A stretch of 14,914 nt of DNA from Saccoglossus kowalevskii. Taxonomy: Eukaryota; Hemichordata; Enteropneusta; Harrimaniidae. The stretch is from contig NW_003155253.1 of assembly GCF_000003605.2 (NCBI RefSeq), forward strand, positions 62,686 to 77,599, in the 5' to 3' direction. How positions within the stretch are numbered: position 1 is the stretch's first letter; the number at the start of each line of letters is the position of its first letter. The notes beneath the pieces are model-generated. The model had not been told where the DNA came from. It was given only the letters and a program-made list of their open reading frames with translations, and made no database searches. Below are positions 12,201 through 14,914 of the stretch, in pieces. Made by a program: the position numbers and the translations under genes.

Positions 12201-14072
12201 GAACCACTCATTGGATTTTGATGAAACTTGGTACATAGATGCTCTGAACATATGCGCAGATTTGATTAGTTTTTGGTAAAAATCTGTGCATATTAATTAC
12301 CTAATTTGCATGATAATTAGCTATTTTTTAGTGGTTCCATGACTGTTCCACTGATATCTAAACAACCACTCATTGGATTTTGATGAAACTTGGTACATAG
12401 ATGCTCTGAACTAATCCTAGGTTTTGATTAGTTTTTGGTAATAATCCGTGGATACTAATTACCTAATTTGCATAATGATTTGTCAATTTTCGGTTTTTCC
12501 ACTGATATCTCAAGTACTAATCATCACATTCAATGAAACTTGGTACATAGATGTCATATGACACTGCACAGACCTGATAGTTTTTATGGTAATATCAGTA
12601 CATATAATTACCTAATTTGCATAATTAACCAATTTCCAACTTTCACACTGATATCTCAGGTACTAATCATCACATATCAATGAATGTATATACATGGATG
12701 CTGTAGGATAATAGACAGACCTGGATAATTGTGGGTTAAAATCTGTACATATTAATTACCCAATTTGCATAATTAACCAATTTTAAGCTTTCACACTGAT
12801 ATCTAAAGTACTAATTTCCATTTTAATGAAACTTAGTACAAAGATGCTCTAGGACAATGTACAAACCTAACTAGTTTGGGGTAAAACTCTGTTCATATTG
12901 TTTCCCTAATTAGCATAATAATTCATAATTTTTTGGTTCTAATCACATTTCAATTAAATTTGGTACATAGAGTTTTTGTTACATTGCGCAGACCTCATTA
13001 GTTTTACAATCAAATCTGTTCATGTTCATTTTCTGATTTGCATAATTAGTTTTCAGCTAAGTAATTTCAAATTATATTTAATGTGTCTCCAATACTCTCA
13101 GCACATGGGAGTTCTTTCTAAGCTTTCTTTGATTTTTATGGCCAGCTGATTCATTTTGATTTCAATAGTGACAGCATCTGTTGGGTGTCATCACACGGAA
13201 GGTTGCTCCTCCTTTTAATATAAAACTACCCTTTTCCTACAAGGTTTTATGTGGTCAAAATACAGCTGGTTCATATGATGGATCTCATATTTATTACGAA
13301 ACAAAACATTCTTCTATTATTTTAATAGATTAAAATGTTACCAACTCCTGCTAAATTCCATTACATCTTCAACTTGCGAGATTTATCACGTATTTGGCAA
13401 GGTATGCTTGTAGTAAAAGGAGAAGAGTGTGATACTTCTAGTCTTCAACTCCAACTATGGAAGAATGAATGTACCAGGGTTATTGCAGACAGGTAATAAG
13501 TGTATTTACATGTATTACGTTGGACTGATTCTAATGAATGTGGCGAAGGTAGTCCTGTTCTTTTTAGGAAATATTAACCTATATCTGTTCAAGTAAATGT
13601 AAAAGTACATGGGGCTAGCAAAAACAACCAAGCCTCCTTGGATTCAGTGGTTACTGCATTCACTTCACATCAAGTAGGTCTTGGGTTTGTGCCGATTGTT
13701 TCTGTTTTATACATAAATCATTCAAAAAGCCTGGCACAAAAATCCTCTTTTTTGCGCAGTAGAACTTTAACATGCACTTGTAAAAAAAAGCATATAAATG
13801 CTGATCATATAAGTACTAAAAGAGAGGTGACTAGCAGCTATGACATTCTGGCTTCTTAATTTAATTTCCTGATTAGGTTTACCAATGCTGAAGATAGGGA
13901 CTGGTTTGAGAATGCTATAACAAAGACAGTCAGAGATCAGCTTGGTGAAGACTATGTTAAATATGTGAAAGACGTGGAACCATACTTTGTAGATTTCTTA
14001 CGAGATCCACCTGAACCAACTGGTGATGAACCAGACGATGCTGATCTGGAAGCACCTAAGATTTATGAAGTG
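81..14072 (+). CDS. DNAH5/DNAH8-like: Axonemal dynein heavy chain, outer arm, DNAH5/DNAH8 type (internal part, 16 exons)
   Basis: Spliced CDS of 16 exons: 81-259, 494-681, 1363-1557, 1765-1899, 2515-2676, 4049-4295, 4814-5055, 6436-6576, 7674-7911, 8347-8489, 9409-9543, 10027-10149, 10450-10663, 11703-11809, 13329-13492, 13877-14072. It reads 936 codons without a stop, and every junction is GT-AG with matching phases. The product is the ATP-driven motor subunit of ciliary outer dynein arms, which slides doublet microtubules. In window-peptide numbering (residue 1 = Cys at 82-84), AAA1 has GPAGTGKT (19-26) and CFDEFNR (69-75), AAA2 has GPSGAGKS (301-308) and LDGPVD (376-381), and AAA3 has GEQGTAKT (629-636) and FIDDVNMP (694-701). 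From memory of the family, near-identical blocks such as [25 protein letters not shown] and [18 protein letters not shown] point to DNAH5/8 rather than DNAH9/11/17 or inner-arm chains. DNAH5 and DNAH8 cannot be separated here, and an invertebrate gene may be co-orthologous to both. The tail, linker, AAA4-AAA6 and stalk lie outside the window. Confidence 0.96.
494..681 (+). CDS. DNAH5/DNAH8-like: Exon 2: AAA1 Walker B
   Basis: The acceptor is tctttgcag at 485-493. GC completes the split Gly codon, then LAQSGSWG and the Walker B segment CFDEFNR (69-75) with the catalytic Asp71/Glu72 pair follow. The [21 protein letters not shown] helix and the strand ending FGLFITM lead into the sensor I region, which is split across intron 2 (TM|NPGY). 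The donor is ATG|GTTAGT at 682, phase 0. Confidence 0.97.
682..1362 (+). other. Intron 2
   Basis: AT-rich intron between the two halves of the AAA1 sensor I region. It holds a GATAA-type microsatellite (1043-1067) followed by an AT-rich stretch with ttctttattac. That could be the reverse complement of a short-repeat retroposon tail, but no element body is recognisable. No gene seen. Confidence 0.85.
1043..1067. repeat. (ATAAG)n microsatellite
   Basis: About five perfect copies of a 5-bp unit (ataag/gataa), bordered by aattctttattac. A short related run occurs in intron 5 near 3142-3157. Such pentamer tails can mark the 3' end of non-LTR retroposons, but nothing else supports that here. Confidence 0.85.
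1363..1557 (+). CDS. DNAH5/DNAH8-like: Exon 3: AAA1 sensor I to small domain
   Basis: The acceptor is tatccttag ending at 1362. The 65 codons begin [19 protein letters not shown], a highly conserved AAA1 dynein block that includes the sensor I Asn. [19 protein letters not shown] and the [19 protein letters not shown] helix follow. The donor is CAG|GTATGC at 1558, phase 0. Continued reading into the intron keeps an open frame for about 27 codons, but it has no family similarity and is intronic. Confidence 0.97.
1765..1899 (+). CDS. DNAH5/DNAH8-like: Exon 4: AAA1 C-terminal helices
   Basis: The acceptor is ttttttacag ending at 1764. The 45 codons begin [18 protein letters not shown] and end LRDMNLSKL. 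The YDFGLR(N/A) motif is the AAA1 small-domain segment that carries the sensor II Arg in dyneins. The exon has phase 0 on both sides. The donor is TTG|GTAAAT at 1900. Confidence 0.96.
1900..2514 (+). other. Intron 4
   Basis: Intron of 615 bp without a recognisable gene. The only structure I see is a GC-rich hairpin at 2341-2374 in otherwise AT-rich sequence. Confidence 0.85.
2341..2374. repeat. GC-rich hairpin in intron 4
   Basis: Arms CCCCCtGTT (2341-2349) and AACGGGGG (2367-2374) can pair with one bulged T. Inside them CAC-gaat-GTG can form a second short stem. It stands out from the AT-rich surroundings. It may be the terminus of an unrecognised element or chance. Confidence 0.55.
2515..2676 (+). 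CDS. DNAH5/DNAH8-like: Exon 5: AAA1-AAA2 junction, duplicated donor
   Basis: The acceptor is gtattttaag ending at 2514. The 54 codons run from [18 protein letters not shown] to AWNLKLVQ. The family expectation is that LKLVQ is followed directly by a (L/M)(Y/F)ET segment, which is how exon 6 starts, so the donor at 2677 (CAG|GTGAAT) is the conserved one. A 69-bp tandem duplication puts an identical CAG|GTGAAT at 2746 in the same frame with no intervening stop. An alternative isoform with 23 extra residues is therefore possible. Confidence 0.95.
2665..2811 (+). repeat. 69-bp tandem duplication across exon 5 donor
   Basis: Copy 1 is 2665-2733 and copy 2 is 2734-2802, followed by 8-9 bases of a third start (aaacttgt). 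The copies differ at one base (C/A at 2721/2790). The unit spans the last 12 bases of exon 5 and the first 57 of the intron, so the CAG|GTGAAT donor is present at both 2677 and 2746. 69 is a multiple of three, and the duplicated frame is open. Confidence 0.97.
2815..2935. repeat. Dispersed repeat fragment, copy 1
   Basis: It shares ordered blocks with 7963-8130 in intron 9: gagcNggttgata, then gtgagtg with tacagtc and atga, then gagtatca, then ctatgcttacaaat. Spacing differs by indels. This is a diverged interspersed family in the same orientation; I cannot name it. Confidence 0.6.
3841..3880. repeat. 40-bp imperfect palindrome
   Basis: GCAGT and CAATTTGC on the left pair with GCAAATTG and ACTGC on the right, with a 4-base bulge (tagc). 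No flanking duplication is obvious. Confidence 0.5.
4049..4295 (+). CDS. DNAH5/DNAH8-like: Exon 6: AAA2 Walker A
   Basis: The acceptor is gcatttcag ending at 4048. It opens [22 protein letters not shown]; the AAA2 P-loop is residues 301-308. [20 protein letters not shown] and [20 protein letters not shown] follow, both hallmarks of DNAH5/8-class AAA2. The P-loop ends GKS followed by Cys-Cys, whereas many relatives have GKT followed by Thr. Ser is a usual Walker A alternative, so nucleotide binding should be kept. The donor is AAAAAG|GTTTGA at 4296, a weak site, phase 1. It is needed to join with GA at 4814 into Gly369. Confidence 0.96.
4296..4813 (+). other. Intron 6
   Basis: AT-rich intron of 518 bp with homopolymer T runs (4449-4458, 4479-4487). 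Nothing else recognisable; no gene. Confidence 0.85.
4814..5055 (+). CDS. DNAH5/DNAH8-like: Exon 7: AAA2 Walker B and sensor
   Basis: The acceptor is tgtctgtag ending at 4813. GA completes Gly369, then [20 protein letters not shown] contains the AAA2 Walker B-like LDGPVD with the Asp/Glu positions of this family. [20 protein letters not shown] and the sensor block [17 protein letters not shown] follow. It ends RPILK. The donor is AAG|GTAAGA at 5056, phase 0. This is the strongest exon by conservation. Confidence 0.97.
5518..6020 (+). repeat. Diverged direct duplication of a SINE-like unit
   Basis: Two copies start at tgatctgaat (5518) and tgatttgaat (5804) and end near tgtctccat (5690 and 6010). 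Shared blocks in order are a tgaataaaa start, attyccaat, a tctgttaa/tctgtaaa block, taggtc, aaagttcaa/aagttcaaa, and the ending. The offset grows from 286 to 320 bp through indels, so the duplication is old. Confidence 0.65.
5591..5652 (+). repeat. tRNA-like segment (probable tRNA-derived SINE head)
   Basis: An A-box-like agctagttgaaagagcgg (5592-5609) is followed by an anticodon-arm-like hairpin, ACATT/AATGT around the 7-nt loop tctgtaa (5616-5632). A variable-loop-like aggtc (5633-5637) and a B-box-like gttcaaatacc (5642-5652) come next, at tRNA-like spacing. Acceptor stems are absent and loop position 33 is C rather than T, so it is not a working tRNA gene. A related decayed copy lies near 5890-5930. 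Confidence 0.45.
6436..6576 (+). CDS. DNAH5/DNAH8-like: Exon 8: AAA2 C-terminal helical segment
   Basis: The acceptor is atgcacaag ending at 6435, with a poor polypyrimidine tract. The 47 codons run from [19 protein letters not shown] to [12 protein letters not shown], matching the family pattern of a Trp-Leu start, an acidic helix and the LLECNYI(V/R)Q end. The donor is CAG|GTAAGT at 6577, a consensus site. Phase 0 on both sides. Confidence 0.94.
6687..6830 (+). repeat. Short direct repeat pair
   Basis: Near-identical blocks of about 32 bp at 6687-6718 and 6799-6830 share agcatgggacctacatgt; the offset is 112 bp. Both are followed by cac/aca-rich sequence. Probably a fragment of a larger tandem or dispersed repeat. 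Confidence 0.75.
7027..7370 (+). mobile_element. Hairpin-capped non-autonomous repeat element
   Basis: The left end is an imperfect hairpin, AGCTCTGCTGTCGAC (7027-7041) against GTCGAGCGGAGCT (7045-7057). The right end carries CAGTGGAGCT (7340-7349), whose reverse complement matches 8 of 10 bases of the left terminus. A second hairpin CAGCC-GAAA-GGCTG follows at 7354-7367. The interior has two diverged units with TGAAAAC, TTGATACT and ATTGTT or TGTTGTT blocks about 130 bp apart. There is no coding capacity. No clear target duplication was found, so the ends are approximate. Confidence 0.55.
7508..7530. repeat. (TGAG)n microsatellite
   Basis: Nearly six perfect copies of a 4-bp unit, located about 145 bases upstream of exon 9. 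Confidence 0.9.
7674..7911 (+). CDS. DNAH5/DNAH8-like: Exon 9: AAA2 to AAA3 connection
   Basis: The start is set by frame and family pattern. The family has a QS(L/I)xLL(E/Q)GLIPSK segment, and [14 protein letters not shown] is recovered only if the acceptor is the AG at 7672-7673 (aacaaaag|TCTTTA). A second AG at 7679-7680 (ctttag) looks like a normal acceptor but would delete 7 nt and shift the frame. The exon also encodes [19 protein letters not shown], a characteristic hydrophobic helix. The donor is AAAG|GTTAGT at 7912, phase 1. Confidence 0.93.
7912..8346 (+). other. Intron 9
   Basis: Intron of 435 bp containing the second copy of the dispersed repeat fragment (7963-8130). Nothing else recognisable. 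Confidence 0.85.
7963..8130. repeat. Dispersed repeat fragment, copy 2
   Basis: Counterpart of 2815-2935. The matching blocks occur in the same order and orientation, with an extra segment after gagtatcag. It supports an interspersed family present at least twice in this gene. Confidence 0.6.
8347..8489 (+). CDS. DNAH5/DNAH8-like: Exon 10: segment before AAA3 P-loop
   Basis: The acceptor is ccctacaatag ending at 8346. GT completes a Gly codon, then [20 protein letters not shown] and [19 protein letters not shown] follow. The SILVPNVDN(V/I)R block is the conserved N-terminal strand-helix of AAA3 in DNAH5/8. It ends SKQKK just before the AAA3 Walker A. The donor is AAG|GTCAGT at 8490, phase 0. 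Confidence 0.96.
8755..8805 (+). repeat. Dispersed repeat terminus (TACNGTACTTCCC type)
   Basis: taccgtacttccctgat, followed after 18 bases by gtataagccc, resembles the reverse complement of 14637-14663 (tacagtacttcccgatcata), and gtataagccc also occurs at 14586-14595. The same repeat family thus appears in introns 10 and 16. Confidence 0.5.
8886..9352 (+). repeat. Older dispersed repeat, copy A (interrupted)
   Basis: Left part (to 8905) with atttactcaggat and right part (from 9248) with atgttacaatatt, ctctttgagtggtatctttt and ccaaaaatgtg align to the uninterrupted copy at 14463-14565. Removing 8906-9247 restores a 19-base junction matching copy B at 16 positions without gaps. Confidence 0.75.
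8906..9245. mobile_element. 340-bp MITE-like element with terminal inverted repeats
   Basis: The left end (8906-8928) and the reverse complement of the right end (9224-9246) match at 21 of 23 positions, starting ATGCTCCAGTCA. The element is visibly GC-rich against the intron, with runs of Gs and Cs. Comparison with the empty copy B fits insertion at TA, with TA on both sides (8904-8905 and 9246-9247). It has no transposase coding. A TA target suggests, but does not prove, mobilisation by a Tc1/mariner-type transposase. Confidence 0.8.
9409..9543 (+). CDS. DNAH5/DNAH8-like: Exon 11: AAA3 Walker A
   Basis: The acceptor is aattttacag ending at 9408. The 45 codons begin [13 protein letters not shown]; the P-loop GEQGTAKT (629-636) is the AAA3 form typical of axonemal chains. 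It continues to [18 protein letters not shown]3 nucleotide state gates the motor cycle in dyneins. The donor is CAG|GTATAT at 9544, phase 0. Confidence 0.97.
9544..10026 (+). other. Intron 11
   Basis: AT-rich intron of 483 bp. I see no gene, element end or notable repeat. Confidence 0.85.
10027..10149 (+). CDS. DNAH5/DNAH8-like: Exon 12: AAA3 Walker B
   Basis: The acceptor is tctaatag ending at 10026. The 41 codons begin [22 protein letters not shown] and contain the AAA3 Walker B FIDDVNMP (694-701), then IVNEWGDQ. The GPPAGRK position is usually GPPGGRK in relatives as I recall them. The donor is CAG|GTAAAC at 10150, phase 0. Confidence 0.97.
10150..10449 (+). other. Intron 12
   Basis: Intron of 300 bp between exons 12 and 13. 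Minus-strand open frames here run across exon 13 in an unsupported frame. Nothing recognisable in the intron itself. Confidence 0.85.
10450..10663 (+). CDS. DNAH5/DNAH8-like: Exon 13: AAA3 sensor region
   Basis: The acceptor is ttttcactag ending at 10449. The sequence runs [20 protein letters not shown], then [20 protein letters not shown] and [17 protein letters not shown]. The [10 protein letters not shown](E/Q)R block is the AAA3 sensor/arginine-rich segment. The donor is TTTG|GTAAGTA at 10664, phase 1. A 23-bp piece of this exon (10616-10638) recurs in the intron at 10680-10702 with two differences. Confidence 0.97.
10616..10702 (+). repeat. Exon 13 fragment copied into intron 13
   Basis: The 23 bases at 10616-10638 (exon, codons FNCTLPS) recur at 10680-10702, 64 bp downstream and 16 bp past the donor. 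The two differences are C in the exon versus T in the intron, and both would be silent if the copy were read in the exon frame (TGC/TGT, CTA/TTA). The copy is not needed for the coding sequence. Confidence 0.85.
10849..11340 (+). mobile_element. Dispersed repeat region with internal palindrome
   Basis: It starts with a ggggggctta stretch and ttcgtctgtctgttac, then tatctcagaag and aaatttggtacatgg (10926-10940). That order resembles the core of the intron 14 element (tatctcaagaacc, then gaaacttggtgcatag). It contains a 30-bp inverted repeat (11011-11040 and 11134-11162). Ends are approximate and no target duplication was identified. Confidence 0.45.
11011..11162. repeat. 30-bp inverted repeat
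   Basis: The arm 11011-11040 is matched by the reverse complement of 11134-11162 across all 29 bases, with one extra G in the left arm. The spacer is 93 bp. The arms include tagctgacagtt and its complement. It could be the paired termini of a small foldback element. Confidence 0.9.
11498..11530. repeat. 11-bp tandem repeat, three copies
   Basis: Three head-to-tail copies of tgaaataatta; the last differs at its final base. Confidence 0.9.
11703..11809 (+). CDS. DNAH5/DNAH8-like: Exon 14: AAA3 small-domain segment
   Basis: The acceptor is tatttgatag ending at 11702. GT completes the Gly codon, then [20 protein letters not shown] and [15 protein letters not shown] follow. The family pattern IFG(I/V)IxxG(Y/H)F(C/D) spans the intron 13 junction correctly. 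The donor is AAG|GTAATG at 11810, phase 0. Confidence 0.95.
11974..12014. repeat. GT/GTAT microsatellite
   Basis: Mixed (GT)n and (GTAT)n run just inside the head of the intron 14 element. Confidence 0.9.
12017..13080 (+). repeat. Seven-unit diverged tandem array
   Basis: Units carry, in order, a tgatatctNaag start, gatgaaacttggtacatagatg, gcgcagattt or cagacct, ggtaaaaatc, and aattacctaatttgcat. The ATTTGCAT octamer is exact in six units (12142, 12304, 12466, 12615, 12763, 13036) and ATTAGCAT in one (12909). The period is 162 bp in the first units, about 148 later and 127 last. Divergence increases toward the right end. Confidence 0.85.
13329..13492 (+). CDS. DNAH5/DNAH8-like: Exon 15: AAA3 C-terminal helices
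   Basis: The acceptor is ttttaatag ending at 13328. It encodes [20 protein letters not shown] followed by [12 protein letters not shown] and ends ECTRVIAD plus AG of an Arg codon. The [18 protein letters not shown] motif is nearly universal in axonemal dynein AAA3 small domains. The donor is AG|GTAATA at 13493, phase 2. Confidence 0.97.
13493..13876 (+). other. Intron 15
   Basis: Intron of 384 bp containing a tRNA-like SINE remnant (13633-13710). The 73-codon open frame at 13638-13859 runs through this remnant and has no protein support. Confidence 0.85.
13633..13710 (+). repeat. tRNA-derived SINE remnant
   Basis: An A-box-like ttggattcagtgg (13639-13650, extended by ttactgcattc) and a B-box-like ttgggtttgtgcc (13681-13693) sit at the spacing of a tRNA internal promoter, with cttcacatcaagtaggtc between them. 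This resembles common SINE heads of the form tcagtggttagagc..ttgggttcgantcc. Decayed B-box and missing acceptor stems argue against a functional tRNA. Confidence 0.55.
13877..14072 (+). CDS. DNAH5/DNAH8-like: Exon 16: AAA3-AAA4 linker
   Basis: The acceptor is tcctgattag ending at 13876. G completes the Arg codon, then [34 protein letters not shown] and APKIYEV follow. The FVDFLRD(x)PEPTG(D/E) signature and the KIYE end match the family just before AAA4. The donor is GTG|GTTAGT at 14073, phase 0, so the next exon must start in phase 0, with a (P/M/I)PS(F/Y) motif expected. Confidence 0.95.
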
Positions 14073-14885
14073 GTTAGTTTGTACCATTGTATCATTTTAG
14101 ATGACGGTCAAGATATATGAGGGGAAAATGTCTATCATCCTGGTTGTTGTTGTCATCATTGTTGTTGTCTTTTTCATGCAACATTTGAGATATAATATTG
14201 CATAGTTTTAGAACTTTTATACTCATTTTTGCCATGTAAAAAAAAGTTTGTGCATCATTAGTTTGTATCCATCAAATCATGTATTTGTTATTTATTCTTG
14301 ATTCTCATTGGGCAAGGTTGTAATAGTTATGCTATTGATTTCATGAGATATATTATATAAACACAAGAAACAAATAAAAAGGTCAAGTTGTCATACAGCT
14401 TATTTTGTGGCTGTTTTGAATAAGAAAAGGGCAAAAAATATATGTATTATTACATTATTTTGTTATTTACTCAGGATGAATCCCAATGTTGCAATATCAA
14501 AGTAATCAATATCTCTTTGAGTGGTAGCTTTTGAAATACCAAAAATGTGACTGTCAAGTCGTGACTGGGGTGTGAGGTGGTCCTGGTATAAGCCCACCCC
14601 TTACTTACCTTGATTTTACATGTTGAGGACCCTGGTCTTATGATCGGGAAGTACTGTATAACACTAATAACACTTTACTTCACTTTGTATAGATACCATC
14701 TTATGATCAGGAAGTACTGTATAACACTAATAACACTTTACTTCACTTTGTATAGATACCATCTTATGATCAGGAAGTACTGTATATTAAACACTAATAA
14801 CACTTTACTTCACTTTGTATAGATACCATCTTATGATCAGGAAGTACTGTATAACACTAATAACACTTTACTTCACTTTGTATAG
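14073..14885 (+). other. Intron 16 (at least)
   Basis: The intron after exon 16; its true 3' end may lie beyond the window. It contains a run of gttgttgt-type repeats near 14143-14167, the uninterrupted dispersed repeat copy B (14463-14663) and the 63-bp array (14637-14914). Confidence 0.6.
14463..14663 (+). repeat. Older dispersed repeat, copy B (uninterrupted)
   Basis: It aligns with copy A in intron 10 over ttactcaggat, atgttgcaatat, ctctttgagtggtagctttt and ccaaaaatgtgactgtcaa. It continues through gtataagcccacccc to end at or near cttatgatcgggaagtactgta, which is also the first part of the 63-bp array unit. Confidence 0.65.
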
Positions 14886-14914
14886 ATACCATCTTATGAT
14901 CAGGAAGTACTGTA
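14637..14914 (+). repeat. 63-bp tandem array carrying splice-acceptor-like sites
   Basis: Units measured at tgatcNggaag start at 14641, 14704, 14767, 14834 and 14897, giving periods of 63, 63, 67 and 63 (the third unit has a 4-base insertion). Copies are almost identical, so the expansion is recent. Each unit contains cttcactttgtatag followed by ATACCATCTTATGA. The array runs off the window end. Confidence 0.97.
14886..14914 (+). CDS. DNAH5/DNAH8-like: Candidate start of exon 17 (last repeat copy), tentative
   Basis: After the acceptor cactttgtatag the frame reads IPSYD, which in phase 0 follows KIYEV and fits the family pattern KIYE-x-(M/I)PS(F/Y)(D/E). The next residues (QEVL) do not look like the family. 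Identical acceptors occur at 14691-14692, 14754-14755 and 14821-14822 within the 63-bp array. From those three the frame hits a stop within one unit, so only the last copy could lead into a real exon, and only if the sequence diverges past the window end. Part of the match (SYD) is also explained by an older repeat terminus. Confidence 0.3.

Larger units (their letters stand above)
11925..13114 (+). mobile_element. 1.2-kb element with hairpin head, inverted ends and internal tandem units
   Basis: The head (11925-11956) is a nested hairpin, GACTCCCAT-GTGC-gaa-GCAC-aaa-ATGGGAGTC. The tail GCACATGGGAGT (13101-13112) is the exact reverse complement of ACTCCCATGTGC at 11926-11937. Between them lie a GT-rich microsatellite (11974-12014) and seven diverged tandem units of about 127-162 bp. 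There is no long open frame, so the element is non-autonomous. I cannot name the family, and flanking duplications are not clear. Confidence 0.7.
11810..13328 (+). other. Intron 14
   Basis: Intron of 1,519 bp, mostly occupied by the 1.2-kb element at 11925-13114. The remaining flanks show nothing recognisable. Confidence 0.85.

Noticed and set aside
12017-13080. CRISPR-like array
   Set aside because: Units are about 150 bp, diverged along their whole length and inside a eukaryotic intron; no short identical repeats with unique spacers.
13638-13859. Plus-strand 73-codon open frame in intron 15
   Set aside because: It spans the SINE remnant and the end of the intron; not in frame with flanking exons and without protein similarity.
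81-14072. Pseudogene interpretation because of many insertions and duplications
   Set aside because: All 16 exons keep phase, splice sites, Walker motifs and open frame through 936 codons; the insertions are confined to introns.
14610-14822. A repetitive 70-codon open frame over the terminal array
   Set aside because: The period of 63 is a multiple of three, so an open frame follows automatically; the frame is not the IPSYD frame and matches nothing known to me.
1-14914. A previously undescribed multigene system (defence, toxin, biosynthesis)
   Set aside because: Only one gene, an axonemal dynein heavy chain, is supported; no second coding gene was found on either strand.

Overview
The window is a piece of an animal nuclear genome and lies inside one large gene. 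Sixteen consecutive plus-strand exons (81-14072), joined by GT-AG introns, encode 936 uninterrupted codons of an outer-arm axonemal dynein heavy chain of the DNAH5/DNAH8 type (the Chlamydomonas gamma heavy chain class). Both gene ends lie outside the window: the family protein is about 4,500-4,700 residues, so this is roughly the AAA1-AAA3 fifth of the motor. Exons are about 19% of the window. The AT-rich, repeat-filled introns of about 0.2-1.5 kb and the ciliary dynein suggest an invertebrate metazoan with motile cilia, probably marine. I cannot place it further from sequence alone.

Layout. Exons 1-5 (81-2676) encode AAA1, the main ATPase site, with Walker A GPAGTGKT, Walker B CFDEFNR and sensor region TMNPGY. 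Exons 6-8 (4049-6576) encode AAA2, with P-loop GPSGAGKS and LDGPVD. Exons 9-10 (7674-8489) form the AAA2-AAA3 connection. Exons 11-16 (9409-14072) encode AAA3, with GEQGTAKT and FIDDVNMP, and the lead-in to AAA4. All exon junction phases fit and no stop or frameshift occurs, so the gene looks functional.

Introns. No second gene is supported. They hold mobile-element debris: a 340-bp terminal-inverted-repeat element in intron 10 nested inside an older repeat; a 1.2-kb element in intron 14 with hairpin and inverted ends and seven internal tandem units; a related-looking capped element in intron 8; a palindrome-bearing element in intron 13; tRNA-like SINE remnants in introns 7 and 15; and several microsatellites.

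Most notable are three local duplications with offsets of 63-69 bp that touch exon-intron boundaries. One is a 69-bp in-frame duplication that copies the exon 5 donor. One is a 23-bp piece of exon 13 copied into its own intron. One is a 63-bp array at the window end in which every unit carries a phase-correct splice acceptor followed by codons resembling the expected next exon. I found no new multigene system here; the novelty lies in the repeats and the splice-site duplications.
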